From Wocania_A spongiicola (GTDB lineage: Bacteria > Bacteroidota > Bacteroidia > Flavobacteriales > Flavobacteriaceae), in NCBI RefSeq assembly GCF_023502325.1, contig NZ_JAMFLZ010000001.1:1-64000 (forward strand): a stretch of DNA of 64,000 nucleotides. The letters are read 5' to 3'. Numbering within the stretch: position 1 is the stretch's first letter; each line of letters opens with the position of its first letter. Shown in pieces: positions 52,801 to 61,915 of this stretch. A program made the translations under genes and the position numbers. The notes below the pieces were generated by a model. That model made no database searches, had not been told where the DNA came from, and worked only from the letters and a program-made list of their open reading frames with translations.

Positions 52801-53967
52801 CTACTCAGAAAACTCAAATGGGGAAAACACAAAAACAGTAAGTAGTACTGAGTAAAACATTATACCATATTGTCTTTGAAAAATAGTCTCAGTAATACTA
52901 AATAATATCGTGATAATTAAAAAATAACTCATAATTTTTTTTTTGGCTTTGATTGAATATTTAAATAATGAGAATAAACTTGACATATAAACAATTAAAC
53001 CTAAAAGCCCATTAGTTAACCAAATTTCTAAAAATTGATTATGAGTATTATATCCATCCAAATAAAATTTGAATTCCTTTTGATAGTAACAGTAGTCAAG
53101 GTGTTTTTGATAATCTCCTATTGGAATAAAATTCAAATAATTGTTAATTCGTATTTTTTCCAAAACACAATCCCATATAGTAACCCTTGGGTCTGGGCCT
53201 GATACTAACGATTTAATTCTGTCTAAAAATGGCTCAAATATTATAAACATTAACAATACTAAAAAGAATAAAATAATTGAATATAAAACAGCATTTCTTG
53301 TGTTAAATTTTGAAAAAAAAATTAATACTAAACATATTATTAATGTTATTAAGGCCATTTTTGAAGATAAAAAAATGAAACTTAAAATTAAGACACAGTT
53401 TAAAACAATAAAAATGGTTTTAAACTGTGTCTTAATTTTAGAATACAAAAAAATAGAAGAAACTAATACGAATATATTATAGGTAGCTAAATATACATGC
53501 TGAGTTGGATATATATAAAACAAATTCTTAGAATCAAAAAAACTATCTTTTTCTAGATAAAAAACAAAACCTTTTACAAGTCCATAAAAATTAACTAAAG
53601 AAAAACCTATTAATAACACCCAAAAGAAAGATATAAAGTCTTTCTTTTGGATATTTTCACATGCTAAAATTCCGATAAATGGAACCAGAAAGATAGGAAG
53701 CCTTTTAACTAGAATACTTATTGCATTTTCAACATCATATGAAAAAACAAGAGACACTAAGGTAAGCCAAAACGGAACCGATATAATTAAAAAAAACTTA
53801 ATGTTTTTTTTAGAGAATTTTCTCTTTTCAAACAAAAAAAAAGAAAGCGCAAGTGAAAAAAAAAGAGTTAATGAACTAATGAAAAATGAAAATAAAACAG
53901 AACTTAAACTTAATGATAGCAACAAAAATACAACTAAGGAAATTTTTTTTTTATTTATCATCATCAT
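52801..53967 (-). CDS. O-antigen ligase/polymerase-like membrane protein (first copy)
   Basis: The 388-residue protein has about 11-12 membrane helices and a large periplasmic loop near residues 250-300 (ESDSFF..., GPDPRVTIWD, YCYYQKEF, GYNTHNQFLEIWLTNG). This is the Wzy_C/O-antigen ligase pattern (conserved His in the NTHNQ segment). It polymerises or transfers lipid-linked glycan on the periplasmic face. Two or three Met codons occur at the N-terminus (MMMINKKK); the exact start is uncertain. A perfect 24-bp inverted repeat lies within the coding sequence (53383-53440). The gene is divergent from the RmlD-like gene. Confidence 0.85.
   Translation of the reverse strand: MMMINKKKISLVVFLLLSLSLSSVLFSFFISSLTLFFSLALSFFLFEKRKFSKKNIKFFLIISVPFWLTLVSLVFSYDVENAISILVKRLPIFLVPFIGILACENIQKKDFISFFWVLLIGFSLVNFYGLVKGFVFYLEKDSFFDSKNLFYIYPTQHVYLATYNIFVLVSSIFLYSKIKTQFKTIFIVLNCVLILSFIFLSSKMALITLIICLVLIFFSKFNTRNAVLYSIILFFLVLLMFIIFEPFLDRIKSLVSGPDPRVTIWDCVLEKIRINNYLNFIPIGDYQKHLDYCYYQKEFKFYLDGYNTHNQFLEIWLTNGLLGLIVYMSSLFSLFKYSIKAKKKIMSYFLIITILFSITETIFQRQYGIMFYSVLLTVFVFSPFEFSE
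53383..53440. repeat. Perfect 24-bp inverted repeat inside the polymerase/ligase gene
   Basis: The left arm 53383-53406 (starts TAAAATTAAGACACAG) is the exact reverse complement of the right arm 53417-53440; the loop is 10 bases (53407-53416). The sequence encodes part of a membrane-associated segment (KIKTQFKTIFIVLNCVLIL) without a frame break. It is not followed by a T-run. Confidence 0.9.
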
Positions 53968-53996
53968 TTAAATTCTAAATCTTAATTTAGCTGACT

Positions 53997-54004
53997 CAAA
54001 TATA
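53997..54004 (-). promoter_or_regulatory. -7 element of the O-antigen ligase-like gene
   Basis: On the minus strand TATATTTG matches TAnnTTTG exactly and lies 29 bases before the start at 53967. No TTG at -33. The divergent gene at 54021 has a TAAATTTTG in the same gap, one base too long for the consensus. Confidence 0.5.
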
Positions 54005-54020
54005 TAAATTTTGTATCTAA

Positions 54021-54941
54021 ATGAGTTTTAAATTATCTAAAAACACTAAAGTTTACATTGCTGGTTGTGGTGGCATGCTTGGAGAAGCAGTATATGAAGC
54101 TTTTAAAGAAAAATGTATTGTAAAAGCAACAGATATAAATCTTACAGAACCATGGTTAGAATATGCTGATGTCAGAAATTACACCGACATAAAAGAATCT
54201 ATCTTGGAATTTGAAGCTGATCTTATTATTAACTTAGCTGCACTTACCGACCTTGAGTATTGTGAAAAAAATCAAGAGGAAACTTGGCTCACAAATGCTC
54301 TAGGACCTGAAAATATAGGTCTAATTGCAAATGAGCTTGATATTCCTTTAGTATACATAAGTACCGCAGGAATAGTTGACGGCTTACAAGATGTTTATAA
54401 TGACTTTGACCAGCCTAACCCCTTAAGTATTTATGCAAAGGCTAAATACCATGGAGAATTATTCACTCAATTTCACGTGAATAAGTTTTATGTTTTTAGA
54501 GCCGGATGGATGATGGGTGCTGGGCCTTCAAAAGACAAAAAATTTATTAACAAAATATATAAACAAATTAAAAGCGGTAAAAAAGAACTTTTTGTTGTTG
54601 ATGATAAACTTGGCACCCCAACTTACACGAAGAGTTTTGCTAAGGGGATCATGCATGTAGTACAATCAGGAATGTATGGTGTGTATAATCAAGTTTGTAA
54701 TGGGGATTGCAGTAGATATGATGTTGCTAAAGAGTTCATTAACCTTTTAGGCTTAAAAGAAACCATTAAAGTTACTAAAGTAAACTCAGATTATTTTAAA
54801 ACTGAGTACTTTGCTCCTAGACCATACTCTGAAAAACTTACGAACTTAAAACTTAATAGTAGGGGTCTTAACGTAATGCCTGATTGGAAAGAGGCTTTAG
54901 AAGATTATGCTAAGGTATATATTAAAGATTTTAATAATTGA
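54021..54941 (+). CDS. RmlD-like NAD(P)-dependent sugar reductase
   Basis: The 306-residue SDR protein starts KVYIAGCGGMLGEAVYEAF (nucleotide-binding GxxGxxG-like motif near 13-20), has NLAALTDLEYCEKN, YISTAGIVDG and the catalytic YAKAKYHGE (YxxxK). It resembles dTDP-4-dehydrorhamnose reductase (RmlD) proteins, which reduce a 4-keto sugar nucleotide. rmlA, rmlB and rmlC are not beside it, so the substrate could be another 4-keto sugar. It is the first gene of the plus-strand block and overlaps the next gene by four bases (TTGA). Confidence 0.85.
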   Translation: MSFKLSKNTKVYIAGCGGMLGEAVYEAFKEKCIVKATDINLTEPWLEYADVRNYTDIKESILEFEADLIINLAALTDLEYCEKNQEETWLTNALGPENIGLIANELDIPLVYISTAGIVDGLQDVYNDFDQPNPLSIYAKAKYHGELFTQFHVNKFYVFRAGWMMGAGPSKDKKFINKIYKQIKSGKKELFVVDDKLGTPTYTKSFAKGIMHVVQSGMYGVYNQVCNGDCSRYDVAKEFINLLGLKETIKVTKVNSDYFKTEYFAPRPYSEKLTNLKLNSRGLNVMPDWKEALEDYAKVYIKDFNN

Positions 54942-56050
54942 AAATAGCAGTAATAGGTATAAGAGGGCTTCCTGCTAGCTACAGTGGTTTTGAAACTTGT
55001 GCAGCTCACACAACTAAAAATTGGGTAAAAAACAATCATGATGTTGTTGTATACTGTAGAAAACACCTTTATAAAAATCAACCCTCTACAACAGAAGAAG
55101 GCGTCTGTTTAAAATATCTTCCATCTATTAGAATAAAATCTATAGAGACTTTATCTCATACTCTCTTTTCAATATTACATTTGTGTTTTATAAATAGAAA
55201 AATTAAAACTATCCACATTTATAATTGTGGAAATGGAATCTTTATACCTATTCTTAAACTTTTTGGAAAAAGAACTTTTATCTCCGTAGACGGCTTAGAG
55301 TGGAAAAGAAAAAAGTGGGGGTTTATTGCAAAATTCATGTATAAACTTGGTGCATTAATGGCAATAAAATTTTCAGATCAAGTTATTGTAGACAATAAGG
55401 TTGTGGAAGATTTTTATCATAATAAATTTAATAAAAAAACTACTCTAATTGCCTACGGATCTAAGATTATTACACAAAATATTGTGGGTTCTAAAAAGAT
55501 TCTAGACAAACTCGAATTATCTCCCAAGAAGTACTTTCTTTTTGTTGGTCGATTCGTAAAAGAAAAAGGTGTTAAAAATTTAATTGAAAGCTATTTTAAC
55601 TTAAAATCAGAATTGCCATTAGTAATCATAGGAGATGATATAGAGGGAAATGAATATCGTGATTATATCTTCTCTACCTATTCGTCTCACCCTAAAATAA
55701 AATTGTTAGGTTACCGGTTTGGTAAGGAATATGAAGCAATTTTACATAATGCATTATTGTATATATCTGCCAGTGAACTTGAAGGTACTTCTCCATCATT
55801 ATTAGCCGCCATGGGTGCCAATGTATGTACTCTGGTAAATGGGATTGAAGAAAATTTAGCTACCTTAGGGAATTCAGGTACCGTATTTAAAAAGAATGAT
55901 TACAATAGTCTAACTGAAAAGTGGCAATATTTTATAGATAATCCTTCAGAAATTGAAAACATGGCTCAAATTGGCCATCAACATGTTTTAGACAATTATA
56001 GTTGGGAAAACATATCCCAAAGATACATTTCTTTATTCCAAAACTCATAA
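54938..56050 (+). CDS. Glycosyltransferase family 4 (rhamnosyltransferase-like)
   Basis: The 370-residue GT-B protein has the N-terminal DUF1972 domain (IAVIGIRGLPASYSGFETCA), typical of rhamnosyl- and related transferases, and the C-terminal donor domain with GRFVKEKGVKNLIESY and the EX7E-like segment SASELEGTSPSLLAAMGA. The start is TTG at 54938, within the stop codon of the RmlD-like gene (4-base overlap), so the two are translationally coupled. That association suits a rhamnose-like or 6-deoxy sugar product of the reductase. Sugar identity is inference. Confidence 0.88.
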   Translation: MKIAVIGIRGLPASYSGFETCAAHTTKNWVKNNHDVVVYCRKHLYKNQPSTTEEGVCLKYLPSIRIKSIETLSHTLFSILHLCFINRKIKTIHIYNCGNGIFIPILKLFGKRTFISVDGLEWKRKKWGFIAKFMYKLGALMAIKFSDQVIVDNKVVEDFYHNKFNKKTTLIAYGSKIITQNIVGSKKILDKLELSPKKYFLFVGRFVKEKGVKNLIESYFNLKSELPLVIIGDDIEGNEYRDYIFSTYSSHPKIKLLGYRFGKEYEAILHNALLYISASELEGTSPSLLAAMGANVCTLVNGIEENLATLGNSGTVFKKNDYNSLTEKWQYFIDNPSEIENMAQIGHQHVLDNYSWENISQRYISLFQNS

Positions 56051-56106
56051 ATACTGGTTTAACGAGTAGGATTTACGTATTTTTATTTCCATAAAACAAT
56101 ATTAGA

Positions 56107-56832
56107 ATGATTGCAAAAATTAAAAAGAAAATTAAAAAGAAAATAATTAGCCTAACTAGACCTGTAGGGCATTTAAAAAGGAATGTCGAATGTCCAAATA
56201 AATGGTATGGGGGAGATTATACTGGGTTTTATGTTTGTCCTAATCTTCTAAATAATCAGTCTATTGTATATTCATTTGGTATAGGTGAAGATATTTCTTT
56301 TGACAAAGCGATTATAAATAGTCATAAATGTAAAGTTTTTGGTTTTGATCCAACACCTAAATCCATTAATTGGGTAAACGCTCAATCTACCCCTGTTAAT
56401 TTCAACTTTAACAATTTTGGCATTGGCATAAATACTGAAGACACCCTGTTTTATCTTCCAGCAAATAAAGAGCATGTTTCAGGAAGCCTTAAAAAACATA
56501 GTAATGTAACAGATAAAAAAAGTGTTAAGGTGCATATGAAATCTTTTCAAGATATAACTAGTTTATTAGGTCACAAAAAAATTGATTTGCTTAAAATGGA
56601 TATTGAAGGTGCTGAATATGATGTTATTGAAAGTATTCTGAAAAGTGATGTTGTTATTGATCAAATCTTAATTGAATTTCATGATAGGTTTTTCGATGAT
56701 AAAACTCCTAAATCTTTAAAATCTGTAAACCTCCTAAGGGCAAAAGGATATGAGATTTTTGCAGTATCTGATTCTTATGAGGAGATCTCTTTTATTAGAA
56801 AACATGTTTTAAAAGAGGTTAATAGTATTTAG
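56107..56832 (+). CDS. FkbM family methyltransferase
   Basis: The 241-residue SAM-dependent methyltransferase has the motif YSFGIGEDISFDKAII (motif I, SAM binding), VFGFDPTPKSI, and KIDLLKMDIEGAEYDVIE (the FkbM signature). FkbM-type enzymes O-methylate sugars or polyketides; here a glycan substituent is the likely target. The N-terminus is a Lys-rich amphipathic repeat (KIKKKIKKKI), suggesting membrane association. The gene is 56 bases after the GT4 gene on the same strand. Confidence 0.9.
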   Translation: MIAKIKKKIKKKIISLTRPVGHLKRNVECPNKWYGGDYTGFYVCPNLLNNQSIVYSFGIGEDISFDKAIINSHKCKVFGFDPTPKSINWVNAQSTPVNFNFNNFGIGINTEDTLFYLPANKEHVSGSLKKHSNVTDKKSVKVHMKSFQDITSLLGHKKIDLLKMDIEGAEYDVIESILKSDVVIDQILIEFHDRFFDDKTPKSLKSVNLLRAKGYEIFAVSDSYEEISFIRKHVLKEVNSI

Positions 56833-56889
56833 AATAAAGTGTTTTTATTTTTTTACGATTGCATTATCGCTATTTGTATAGAAAATAAA

Positions 56890-56897
56890 TATTTTTG
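56890..56897 (+). promoter_or_regulatory. -7 element of the second O-antigen ligase-like gene
   Basis: TATTTTTG matches TAnnTTTG and overlaps the alternative TTG start at 56895. It supports the ATG at 56913 as the true start. Confidence 0.5.
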
Positions 56898-56912
56898 AAC
56901 ATACTAAATCTG

Positions 56913-58100
56913 ATGAAAAAAATATATTCTTTATTATTGTTTATACTTTGCTTTGTTGCTTCTACCCAGTTGATAGCAAAATATTGGATTCCCTATATTT
57001 ATTTTGATGATGTGTTATTTTTAATAGTCACCATAATTTCTGTATTAGATTTAATAATTTCAAACAAATTTTCACGTACCTACAGTTATTTAGGTGTATT
57101 ATTTATAATATTCATTTTAATTTCCTTTATATTCAATTTTTATAGTATTGGTGCTTTTTTTGCTAAAAGTTTTTTTTATGGGAAACCTCTTTTAACTTTT
57201 GTATTCGTAAGTTATTTGGCAAACAAATACATGCTCTTAAAATATAAAAAATATCTCTATAACATTTTTATATTTATATGCCTTTTTTCAATATTTGAAT
57301 TTTATCTTGTTCAGTATATAGACTGGAGCTATATCCACTATTTTGCTTATTCTACTAGATTTGGGCTTTATAGAGTATCTAGCGTTACTTGGCACCCTAT
57401 CTCTCTAGCATTGTTAGCTTTTTTTTCAATTATTATTGGAAAAGAGGTGTTTAATGACAAACGAAAATGGCCTTATATCCTATTTATATCTTCAATTATG
57501 CTCTCGGGCACAAGGTTTGTGATACTTCTGATGTTTATTTATTATGCTTACAGATTTGTTATCAGTAAAAAATTGTTAATCAATAGATATAAGTTACCAT
57601 TGAAATATTTCTATCTATTCTTCTATCCGATAATTTTTTTAGCCTTATTTGGCTTATCTACTTATATAAATATAAAAGATTACAGTACTTTAAGAAGCAT
57701 TACTTATAGGTCTGGCATAGAGTTACTAAATGATCCGAAAACACTAATTCTTGGCACAGGAATTGGAAGTTTTGGTTCTGCAGAATCTGTTGTTTATAAA
57801 TCAGATGTTTATGACAAAATAAATTTCCCGCAACATTATAAAAATATTCTGGCATCTGGAAATAATAGTAAATCAGGAACCGAAAATTTCTTTTTTATGG
57901 TCTTGGTTGAATTCGGAGTAATAGGCTTATTTCTTTATTATGCTATTATATTAAAAACCACTAACATTAAACTTACTTACTTCTCTACTTTTTATATTTT
58001 AATTATTGTTTCAATTACTTTTGTTTACCCAATAAATGCTTTGCCATTTATGTATTTGGTAAATATATTTTTCCCTTTTGGGAAACTAAAAAATAAATAA
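56913..58100 (+). CDS. O-antigen ligase/polymerase-like membrane protein (second copy)
   Basis: The 395-residue protein has about 10-12 membrane helices and a periplasmic loop with the pattern TLRSITYRSGIELLNDPKTLILGTGIGSFGSAES, which resembles Wzy_C-type ligase/polymerases (Arg-containing loop, then GTGIGSF). It differs in sequence from the copy at 52801-53967. One of the two probably polymerises the repeat unit and the other ligates or polymerises a different glycan. The frame is open six codons upstream (TTG, 56895), but the ATG at 56913 after a -7 element is preferred. It ends three bases from the convergent DNRLRE lipoprotein gene. Confidence 0.82.
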   Translation: MKKIYSLLLFILCFVASTQLIAKYWIPYIYFDDVLFLIVTIISVLDLIISNKFSRTYSYLGVLFIIFILISFIFNFYSIGAFFAKSFFYGKPLLTFVFVSYLANKYMLLKYKKYLYNIFIFICLFSIFEFYLVQYIDWSYIHYFAYSTRFGLYRVSSVTWHPISLALLAFFSIIIGKEVFNDKRKWPYILFISSIMLSGTRFVILLMFIYYAYRFVISKKLLINRYKLPLKYFYLFFYPIIFLALFGLSTYINIKDYSTLRSITYRSGIELLNDPKTLILGTGIGSFGSAESVVYKSDVYDKINFPQHYKNILASGNNSKSGTENFFFMVLVEFGVIGLFLYYAIILKTTNIKLTYFSTFYILIIVSITFVYPINALPFMYLVNIFFPFGKLKNK

Positions 58101-58103
58101 AAG

Positions 58104-58739
58104 CTATTTCTTTACATATACTTTTAATTTAGCAGAATTACAATATATACTTTTGTTTTCCTTACTACAAAAGTGTAGATAGTTTCCTGTCTTTTCTTGT
58201 TCAAGTCTTAACAAAAAACCATTAGTTTTTATCAATTTCTTTTTTTTATTTATTACCAACTCACTAATGTTGAATCTAAAATCTTGCTCAAACGTTTTGT
58301 GCGCTCCAAAGTATAGCTTTTTCTTTCCTATTTTTGGGTATTTACTCCAATTGATTTTATCTTCACTCCAATTACTTAATACATTTTCAACAATTAACTT
58401 TGTGTTTCCTGAATGTCCAGGTTTTTTAATTTTGTACAGCCCAGAATTATCATTAAAAAATAACTGTAGGACCACACTATCAACTTCTACATTTTTTGGT
58501 AATTCTTCAAGGTTAAAATCTAATATTGCTCGATTTATATATTTAATTCCGTTAATGGTATCACAAAAAATATTGATTTCTATATGATCCCCATAATTAT
58601 TTTTGGTTTTAGGGAAGCTTAATACTGCATCGTTACCTCCATTTGAAATATCAAAAGTATACTCTAAATTACCTTTTTTCACACATGAAACGAAAAAAAA
58701 AACTAATAGTTTTAATCCTATAGCCCTAAGGTCTGCCAT
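58104..58739 (-). CDS. DNRLRE-domain lipoprotein
   Basis: The 211-residue protein has a lipoprotein-type signal peptide (lipobox FVSC, Cys19) and a DNRLRE-like domain (about 40-211): INRAILDFNLEELP, VDSVVLQLFF, WSEDKINWSKYP and FNISELVI fit this beta-sandwich family found in secreted carbohydrate-active and adhesive proteins. It lies in a biosynthetic locus, so it may hold or shape the polysaccharide on the cell surface; this is inference. The start codon overlaps the end of the acyltransferase gene by 14 bases. Confidence 0.7.
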   Translation of the reverse strand: MADLRAIGLKLLVFFFVSCVKKGNLEYTFDISNGGNDAVLSFPKTKNNYGDHIEINIFCDTINGIKYINRAILDFNLEELPKNVEVDSVVLQLFFNDNSGLYKIKKPGHSGNTKLIVENVLSNWSEDKINWSKYPKIGKKKLYFGAHKTFEQDFRFNISELVINKKKKLIKTNGFLLRLEQEKTGNYLHFCSKENKSIYCNSAKLKVYVKK

Positions 58740-59424
58740 ACCCTCTCCTTTTTATCATTTTAGCAGGAACTCCAACCATGACAGAATTTACCTCAGTATC
58801 TTTTGTTACTACAGCACCTGAACCAATAACCGAGCCCTCTTTAATTATAACACCTGGCATAATAATAACATTTGCACCTATCCAAACATTATCTTCAATA
58901 ACTGTTTTAAACCTGGTTTCACCTTGACACTTAATAGGGATGTTTAAGTCATCGAAATTATGGTTTTCAGATAAAACGGTTACTCTTGGTCCGAAAATCA
59001 CATTATTTCCTATTAAAACCTCTCCCCTTACTCCAATAAAGCAAAAATGATTAATTGCAACATCATTACCAATAACCAGCTTATTCCCTGGAGCTCGAAG
59101 AACCCCAGTACACTCAATAATAGCGAAATCGCCTAACATAAAATTGTCTCCTATTTCTACGCCATGAATACTCAAAGCCATTATTTTACTATAACGCCCT
59201 AACGTCAAATTTTTGCCACATTTAACTTTGTGTTTAAAACAAATTTTTGAACCCTTCTTTGCAAACAAAAGGCCTTTGTATCTCGCTCTAAATTTAAACT
59301 TTAGGAAGCCTCTTATTATTTCTATAAACTTACTGTTGAATATTTCATAAAGTTCTATAAATGGAAAACTATAAGATAAATTATATTCTTCTTTTTTTAT
59401 TTTAGAAATAATCCATGAAATCAT
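58726..59424 (-). CDS. Hexapeptide-repeat acyltransferase
   Basis: The 232-residue protein has a left-handed beta-helix of hexapeptide repeats (IGDNFM, IECTGV, IGNDVA, IGNNVI, IGANVI, IGSGAV) and the acceptor loop NHNFDD, as in the WcaF/maltose O-acetyltransferase group. It uses an acyl-CoA, usually acetyl-CoA, to acylate a sugar in the glycan. The catalytic His of such enzymes is present in SENHNF. It is the third member of a minus-strand group after flippase and GT4, and overlaps the lipoprotein gene downstream. Confidence 0.88.
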   Translation of the reverse strand: MISWIISKIKKEEYNLSYSFPFIELYEIFNSKFIEIIRGFLKFKFRARYKGLLFAKKGSKICFKHKVKCGKNLTLGRYSKIMALSIHGVEIGDNFMLGDFAIIECTGVLRAPGNKLVIGNDVAINHFCFIGVRGEVLIGNNVIFGPRVTVLSENHNFDDLNIPIKCQGETRFKTVIEDNVWIGANVIIMPGVIIKEGSVIGSGAVVTKDTEVNSVMVGVPAKMIKRRGYGRP

Positions 59425-59435
59425 AATTATCTATA

Positions 59436-60620
59436 CTAATTTAAAATATCCTTATATATATTTAACAATTTGTTTAAATGAACCTTTTCTCCATAATTAT
59501 CTTGATAGTGGCTTATGATCTTTTTTGATTCAAAATGATATGGTTTACTTAGAATTTTTTTTAAACTATTTATTGCATTTGCGTCATAAAAATCAAGTAA
59601 ATACCCAGTATCTTCTGTTACCATTTCTTTTAGTCCACTATGATTAGAGGTTATAACAGGGGTCCCAACCATATATGATTCAACTAATGTCATTGGGCAA
59701 TTTTCATACCAAAAAGAAGGGTGAATAGTAAATTTAGCATTGCTTATGTACTCAAAGAGCTCATCTCCATACTTAGGCCCTAAAAACTCAATATTTTCAT
59801 ACCCTGGGGAGCTTATGTCTCCTTTACCAATAACTTTTAATTTTAAGTCAATATGCTTGAATATTTCAAAAAGCTTATGTAGACCTTTCTCTATAGAGAG
59901 CCTTCCAAAAAATAAAATATAATCTTCTTTTCTGCTTTTATAATTTAGATTTTTATTTTCAACACAATTAGGAAGAACAATTATATTTTTTTTAATTACT
60001 GGCTGTATAAGGTTTTTAAAAAATTTACTAGGGCTTATAAATGCGTCTATATTCTTATTATAAATGTTTAATAAATTATGGTTAAGATAAGATTCAAAGC
60101 TTCCTATAACACTTTTCGAAAATGATCCGTCAAAACATTTATTTAAAGGCGCATTATAATATTTCTTATTTAAACATTTAGTACAAACCTCATTTTTATG
60201 TGGAATATATAGTCTATGATTTGGGCATACTAATTGAGAATCGTGTATGGTATGTACAACTTTAATCCCTCTTTTCTTGATTTCTGATAAAATCGATGGT
60301 GTCAACTGAAAATTATAATTATGTATATGAACAATATCAGGTTTGAATTCATCCAGTATAATTGCCAATCTTCTTCTGTTTTGTTTAGAATATATTACAT
60401 TTACAGATTCTTTTAATTTGGATTTAAAGTCTTTTGTTGTATTGAAGTCGATTCCTCTGGCAAAACAATTATATGTATCTATTGCTTTATTGTTTTTATC
60501 TTCCATTCCCCAAAACTCTACTTCAATTCCGTTTTCAGTAAGAGCCCTTGCTAAATTAAACATATATGTTTCTGCTCCTCCTACAATTTTCATGTATTTA
60601 TTAACCTGCAGTACTCTCAT
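59436..60620 (-). CDS. Glycosyltransferase family 4
   Basis: The 394-residue GT-B protein has the N-terminal VGGAETYMFNLARAL, the Cys-containing insert SQLVCPNHRLYIPHKNEVCTKCLNKKYYN common to one GT4 subgroup, and the donor-binding FGRLSIEKGLHKLFEIF and SYMVGTPVITSNHSG. It acts on the cytoplasmic side during repeat-unit assembly. It overlaps the 3' end of the flippase gene by 20 bases and lies 11 bases before the acyltransferase gene. Sugar specificity is unknown. Confidence 0.9.
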   Translation of the reverse strand: MRVLQVNKYMKIVGGAETYMFNLARALTENGIEVEFWGMEDKNNKAIDTYNCFARGIDFNTTKDFKSKLKESVNVIYSKQNRRRLAIILDEFKPDIVHIHNYNFQLTPSILSEIKKRGIKVVHTIHDSQLVCPNHRLYIPHKNEVCTKCLNKKYYNAPLNKCFDGSFSKSVIGSFESYLNHNLLNIYNKNIDAFISPSKFFKNLIQPVIKKNIIVLPNCVENKNLNYKSRKEDYILFFGRLSIEKGLHKLFEIFKHIDLKLKVIGKGDISSPGYENIEFLGPKYGDELFEYISNAKFTIHPSFWYENCPMTLVESYMVGTPVITSNHSGLKEMVTEDTGYLLDFYDANAINSLKKILSKPYHFESKKIISHYQDNYGEKVHLNKLLNIYKDILN

Positions 60621-61800
60621 TATTCCATTTAAATTTATGTATTCCGAATATTAATAAAAAAGTAATTATCTCAAATGAGCTAAAGACTATTGCTGCAAAA
60701 TAAAGACTTCTTGCTGTCAAGACAAAATATATAACTATTTTTAAACAAAATACTATTCCAAAAGCAATAACGGTTTGTAAAGTTCTATTTCTATAGTTAT
60801 TATAGAATAGCTTTAACTGATATCCAGCATAGAATGGCAACGCTAAAGCCATTATTGCAAGCACTAGAGCTCCTGGTTTATAATCAATAGGATAAATAAT
60901 AGTATAAATACCCCTTAAGTATTTGAAATAAACGGTTACTAAAATTAAATTGCTAATTAAAAAGAATAAAAAATATTTTAATTTTAACTTGTTAAATAAG
61001 GATTTAAGGTTTGCAGTAATGAAAGCTAAAAAAAACAATGTCACTGCACTATATAAATTGTAGGCTGAAGAAAAATACGCTACGTCCTTGAAGTCCAAAT
61101 GTTTTTCTAAAAAGAAAATGTCCATTCGACCAATCCCAATCTGAAAAAATTGATAAAAGAAATATTGTTTAGTTTTTCCTAGTAAAGCTATGTGTTTTTT
61201 AAAAGGAGGAATAAAAATTTTAAAATTGAGTTTTTTTAGGTTAATAACAAGAAATATTATTGTAAGAACTAAGCCAATTATACTAAAACCAATACAAATA
61301 CCTAATAAAGAAATTTCGATATTAAAGGCATATAAAATAACCATTAATATTAGCCTAGCTATAGGCTCTGAGCTTACAAGAATAATATCATTTTTACTTT
61401 GCTCAAAACCTCTAAAAATATTTTGCAAAAACTTTACGAATCCTGTATTAAGAAAAAAGAAAGTAACTAAAAATGTTATTAAAATTGAATTAGAGCTTCC
61501 AATAAAAAAGAATGGTACAACAAGAAGAACAAACAATGATTGAAACAATCTCGAGTTTATAGATAAATTCAATACCGATGTTTCTCGTTTTACAGCATTA
61601 TTAAATGTAAACCACCCAACACCCATATCTGCAAAAATGGTAAACCAACTTGCTATCGCTATAGAAAAACTATATACACCATAATCTTCAGTAGAAATTA
61701 TTCTAGTCAATAAAATAATTACCAAAAAGGAAATGACCTTTGCACCTACCTCAAAGAATGGTACAAGAATACGAGAAACATTAATTGTTTTCAATTTCAT
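60601..61800 (-). CDS. Oligosaccharide flippase (Wzx-like)
   Basis: The 399-residue protein has about 12 membrane helices and resembles the RfbX/Wzx branch of the MOP superfamily (VGAKVISFLVIILLTRIISTEDYGVYSF at the N-terminus). It would move the lipid-linked repeat unit to the periplasmic side for the polymerase. It is distinct from the flippase at 25665-27095. The gene follows the GT gene at 61916 with a 115-base gap and overlaps the next GT4 gene by 20 bases. Confidence 0.88.
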   Translation of the reverse strand: MKLKTINVSRILVPFFEVGAKVISFLVIILLTRIISTEDYGVYSFSIAIASWFTIFADMGVGWFTFNNAVKRETSVLNLSINSRLFQSLFVLLVVPFFFIGSSNSILITFLVTFFFLNTGFVKFLQNIFRGFEQSKNDIILVSSEPIARLILMVILYAFNIEISLLGICIGFSIIGLVLTIIFLVINLKKLNFKIFIPPFKKHIALLGKTKQYFFYQFFQIGIGRMDIFFLEKHLDFKDVAYFSSAYNLYSAVTLFFLAFITANLKSLFNKLKLKYFLFFLISNLILVTVYFKYLRGIYTIIYPIDYKPGALVLAIMALALPFYAGYQLKLFYNNYRNRTLQTVIAFGIVFCLKIVIYFVLTARSLYFAAIVFSSFEIITFLLIFGIHKFKWNNESTAG

Positions 61801-61915
61801 TAATTATCATAAATTCTACATTTTTTATCCAGAAAATTAAATTCGTTTTTTAACAAACGTTCTACTATTTAATAAATTAATTATTGCTGTAAGGTAGATA
61901 ATTATTAAATGATTC

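Noticed and set aside
53383..53440. Reading the 24-bp inverted repeat as a terminator or an invertible switch
   Set aside because: There is no T-run on either side, and the 10-base loop is too short for a recombinase-mediated inversion. It is kept only as an unusual structure.
53141..53482. 113-codon plus-strand frame across the 24-bp palindrome
   Set aside because: It is antisense to the O-antigen ligase-like gene, Lys/Ile/Asn-rich with no domain. Its apparent internal repeat comes from the inverted repeat itself.
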